DNA from: a virus
Reading direction: 5' to 3' (one strand)
DNA: 29,363 bases
IMG/VR virus record: IMGVR_UViG_3300029267_000085
Span: 1-29,363 of that record
The notes below the pieces were generated by a model that saw only the letters and a list, made by a program, of their open reading frames with translations, had not been told where the DNA came from and ran no database searches. The position numbers were made by a program, and so were the translations under genes. Numbering within the stretch: position 1 is the stretch's first letter; every line of letters starts with the position of its first letter. This document shows, one piece after another, positions 26,655 through 29,363 of this stretch.

Positions 26655-29088
26655 TCTTGACCAATGTATCCGGACCGCAGTCGAGAATGGCGATCTGACA
26701 GAACAGCTCGGAATTGAGCTGCAGCATCGCGTCGATGGATTCACGCGAGCACTGACGATCAAGGGGCAGATGTCGCCCGATGCGGCGCGTCGCGCTGCGC
26801 AGCGGCAGGCCCTGGAATCACAAAAAGCCGAGATCGCGCTCAGAAAGCGCCAGGCCGGGCTGCAGGCAATCGCGCTACACAAGGCTATCCAGAACGCTCA
26901 ACGTCACCCAGAAGGCTTTGCAGCCGGCGTGATGTCGCTCCTGGTCAAGGACCTGGGTCGTAGAGCGCCCTACTCGAATATCGACAACCGCGCCAAAGCG
27001 ATCCTGGCTGAATTGCATGCCAGTTTTTCGGAAGCGATGAATCAATACCGCACGAAATTGGCAGGATTAACGCAAGACAAAGAAGGTCTGCGCAACATGG
27101 TGCGCGAGCTGTTTGGTACCGATACCGGCGATCAAATGGCCAAGATCTACTCGAAGACCTGGTCAGAAACGGCCGAAATGGCGCGCAAGATGTTTAACCG
27201 CGCGGGTGGCGCAATCCCGAAACGTGAAGATTGGGGCATGCCGCAGTTTCACGATCCGATGCGCGTAGCCAGAGTCAGCAAGGAAGAATGGACCAAGACG
27301 ATCACGCCGATGCTGGATCGCAATCGCATGCTGACGCCAGAAGGCATCCCGATGACCGAAATGGAATTCAGGCTGTTCCTGGATCATGCGTATGACACCA
27401 TCAGCAGCAATGGTCTGGTGGACCTTATGCCAGGTCGCATGGGTGGCACAAAACTGGCGAATCGTCGCCGTGATCACCGTGTCCTGGCATTCAAGGACGC
27501 TGATTCCTGGCTGGAATATCACGACAAGTTTGGTCACGCAGACATTTACACCACCATGACCGATCACTTGTCTGGCATGGCCCAAGACATCGCCAAGCTC
27601 GAAATCATGGGGCCAAACCCAGAAACCAGTTTCCGCTATTTGCGTGATATGGCCAGGAAAGAAGGCCTGGACAATATGGGCCTTGGCATGCTGGATTCGG
27701 TCTGGGGTACGGTTACTGGCAAGGTCAACACGACCGAATCGGTCCGCCTGGCAGACTTCATGCAGGCAGTGCGTCATTACTTGGTCAGCGCCAAATTGGG
27801 CGGCGCATTTCTCTCGTCGATCTCAGACTTTGGATTTACGCGCCAGACTGCTGCATTCAACGGCCTTTCTTCGACCAAGATCTTCAATTCGTATTTGTCG
27901 CTGATGAATCCAGCCAACGCTGCAGATCGTTTGATGGCGGTCAAAATGCAGCTGACTGCAGACGCCTGGACAACACGCGCTTTGGCAGCAAACCGCTACA
28001 CCGAAGTCACTGGCGCAGGATTTTCGGCCAAGGCCGCAGATTTCACGATGCGTGCGTCATTCCTATCGGCGCACACCGATGCCATGCGTAAGGCCTTCGG
28101 GATGGAATTCCAGGCAGCACTGGCGACGCAGATGGGCAAGTCCCTGGACAAGGTCCAGCCGGAGCTCCAGAAGGCGCTGCGTGAGTATGGGATTACTGAT
28201 GCGGAATGGGAGATCATCCGCCAGACACCTAAGCTCAAGCATCCAAAGCACAAGGATGTTGAGTATTTTTCGCCTGAAAACATGATGCAGCGGACCGATC
28301 TTCCGGAATCGCAACGTCGCGCGCTCAATTTGAAAATCCAGGAAATGATCCTGACCGAGACTGATTTTGCGGTCCCGACGCCAGACGCCAGGGTCCGCGC
28401 GATCACCAGTGCCGGCGCCAAGCGCGGATCGGTGATGGGCGAATTCTCCCGCAGCATTTTCCTGTTCAAGTCATTCCCGGTCACGATCGTTGCGACGCAC
28501 TTGTATCGTGGTGCGTTACAGAATGGCCTGGGCAGCAAGGCGAAATACTTGTCCAGCATTGCCGTATCGACGACAGTCCTGGGCGCGATTGCAATCCAGG
28601 CAAAGGAAATGTCGCGCGGCAAAGATCCTCGCGACATGACCGATCCGAAATTCTGGGCGGCAGCATTTATCCAGGGTGGCGGCGCCGGCATTTACGGCGA
28701 TTTCCTGTTCTCTGACGCAAACCGTTTCGGCGGCGGCGTAGTGCAGAGCTTCCTGGGTCCAGTGCCTGGTTTTGCCAATGATGTCGCACAGCTGACGCTC
28801 GGAAACATCCAGGAATTCTTGCAAGGAAAAGATACCAATATCGGGGCAGACTTGGTACGATTCGCTCGTGGCTACACCCCAGGTGGCTCGCTTTGGTACA
28901 CCAGACTTGCGTTTGAACGTGGAGTTTTGGACCAGTTACAGCTCATGGCCGATCCAAAGGCCAAGAGCAAACTTCGCCGCTACGAAAGTAAGCGTCGAAA
29001 GGATTATGGGCAGAAGTTTTGGTGGCGCCCTGGCGAAACTACGCCGCGCCGCGGCCCAAACATTGAAGCAGCAACCGGGGGTCGATAG
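26647..29088 (+). CDS. Large internal virion protein with C-terminal membrane-active region
   Basis: The ATG at 26647 has GGAGG 5 bases upstream and overlaps the previous stop; a longer TTG frame is rejected. The 813-residue protein is helical, with a basic N-terminal coil (about 35-85). Near residues 595-690 it has hydrophobic and glycine-rich stretches (FLFKSFPVTIVATHLYRGAL, VSTTVLGAIAIQ, AAFIQGGGAGIYGDFLF), and the end is strongly basic. This C-terminal pattern recurs in large podovirus ejection proteins and suits insertion into the host inner membrane during genome entry. No lysozyme domain is evident. Confidence 0.75.
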   Translation: MPNLDQCIRTAVENGDLTEQLGIELQHRVDGFTRALTIKGQMSPDAARRAAQRQALESQKAEIALRKRQAGLQAIALHKAIQNAQRHPEGFAAGVMSLLVKDLGRRAPYSNIDNRAKAILAELHASFSEAMNQYRTKLAGLTQDKEGLRNMVRELFGTDTGDQMAKIYSKTWSETAEMARKMFNRAGGAIPKREDWGMPQFHDPMRVARVSKEEWTKTITPMLDRNRMLTPEGIPMTEMEFRLFLDHAYDTISSNGLVDLMPGRMGGTKLANRRRDHRVLAFKDADSWLEYHDKFGHADIYTTMTDHLSGMAQDIAKLEIMGPNPETSFRYLRDMARKEGLDNMGLGMLDSVWGTVTGKVNTTESVRLADFMQAVRHYLVSAKLGGAFLSSISDFGFTRQTAAFNGLSSTKIFNSYLSLMNPANAADRLMAVKMQLTADAWTTRALAANRYTEVTGAGFSAKAADFTMRASFLSAHTDAMRKAFGMEFQAALATQMGKSLDKVQPELQKALREYGITDAEWEIIRQTPKLKHPKHKDVEYFSPENMMQRTDLPESQRRALNLKIQEMILTETDFAVPTPDARVRAITSAGAKRGSVMGEFSRSIFLFKSFPVTIVATHLYRGALQNGLGSKAKYLSSIAVSTTVLGAIAIQAKEMSRGKDPRDMTDPKFWAAAFIQGGGAGIYGDFLFSDANRFGGGVVQSFLGPVPGFANDVAQLTLGNIQEFLQGKDTNIGADLVRFARGYTPGGSLWYTRLAFERGVLDQLQLMADPKAKSKLRRYESKRRKDYGQKFWWRPGETTPRRGPNIEAATGGR

Positions 29089-29363
29089 ATGGCTACTCTT
29101 ACCGTTGGCGATCTGACGCCGCGCGTCCAGTACACCGCAAGTAGCGGTCAGACTGCATTTACCTACAATTTCCCGATCTTTGAGAATACTGATCTCAAGG
29201 TTTATGTTGGCGACACCCTCCAGACGCTGACCACTGATTACACTGTTTCCGGCGCTGGTACGAGCAGCGGCGGGACCGTAACGTTTGGCTCCGGCCAGAC
29301 CGCTGGCGACATCATCACAATCTATCGAGATCTTCCGGTATCGCGCAGCACCGATTACCAGGC
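29089..29363 (+). CDS. Tail fibre or tailspike N-terminus (partial)
   Basis: The frame begins MATLTVGDLTPRVQYTASSG, directly after the preceding stop (TAGATG). It continues with FTYNFPIFENTDLKVYVGDT, a strand-rich adaptor pattern typical of T7-like tail-fibre N-terminal domains that bind the tail nozzle. It has 91 residues and is cut by the window end. The receptor-binding part is missing, so host specificity cannot be judged. Confidence 0.8.
   Translation, partial: MATLTVGDLTPRVQYTASSGQTAFTYNFPIFENTDLKVYVGDTLQTLTTDYTVSGAGTSSGGTVTFGSGQTAGDIITIYRDLPVSRSTDYQ

Noticed and set aside
1-29363. tRNA genes, CRISPR arrays, insertion sequences
   Set aside because: No cloverleaf, regular spacer-repeat array, transposase or terminal inverted repeat was found on reading both strands by eye.

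Overview
The window is a 29.4 kb piece of a tailed bacteriophage with podovirus-type morphology (Caudoviricetes). It has a T7-like head-to-tail connector, two tail-tubular-type proteins and a row of large ejected internal virion proteins, and no tape measure or contractile sheath. The host is Gram-negative: at least three lipoproteins and three Sec-type secreted proteins are encoded. The presence of RecT, YqaJ, RusA, DUF1376 and YdaS-like families points to Proteobacteria, but the genus cannot be read from the sequence. No integrase, CI-type repressor, DNA polymerase, RNA polymerase, recognisable endolysin, tRNA or CRISPR array is visible. Both ends cut a gene, so this is part of a larger genome.

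Layout. (1) 1-5602, plus strand: the end of one gene, then a tightly overlapped operon of 13 small genes, most of them envelope-directed (membrane anchors, signal peptides, lipoproteins, an EF-hand membrane protein, a holin-like protein), ending in a beta-rich structural-type protein. (2) 5599-10038, minus strand: an early operon with four tiny proteins joined by near-identical stop/ribosome-site/start junctions, a second promoter, a YqaJ-type exonuclease, a RecT/Bet annealing protein, a winged-helix protein, an SSB-like protein, and several small helix-turn-helix or single-membrane-span proteins. (3) 10039-10209: a divergent control region. (4) 10210-12252, plus strand: a YdaS/Cro-like regulator, a DUF1376 replication initiator, a helicase-loader-like protein, RusA and small accessory genes. 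(5) 12203-17120: packaging and head assembly (small and large terminase, a possible permuted-papain protein, portal, scaffold). (6) 17121-18546: a separately promoted capsid unit bounded by two UUCG-loop terminators. (7) 18547-29363: tail tubular A- and B-like proteins, four ejection proteins (one of them 1089 residues with a ParB-like fold and a complete zeta-toxin-type kinase), and the start of a tail fibre.

How it works together. The minus-strand operon supplies Red-type recombination and single-strand DNA handling. The plus-strand early genes recruit the host replicative helicase, so the phage probably borrows the host replisome. Palindromic repeats inside the DUF1376 gene are candidate origin or operator sites, and a half copy lies at the capsid promoter. 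The late genes run from packaging through ejection proteins to the fibre.

Three signals stand out: the zeta-kinase/ParB-like virion protein, the envelope-targeted operon, and a strong excess of CCWGG pentamers that is present in the packaging and ejection genes but missing from the envelope operon. The last suggests that the envelope operon has a different history. All family names come from recognition of motifs by eye; no database search was run.
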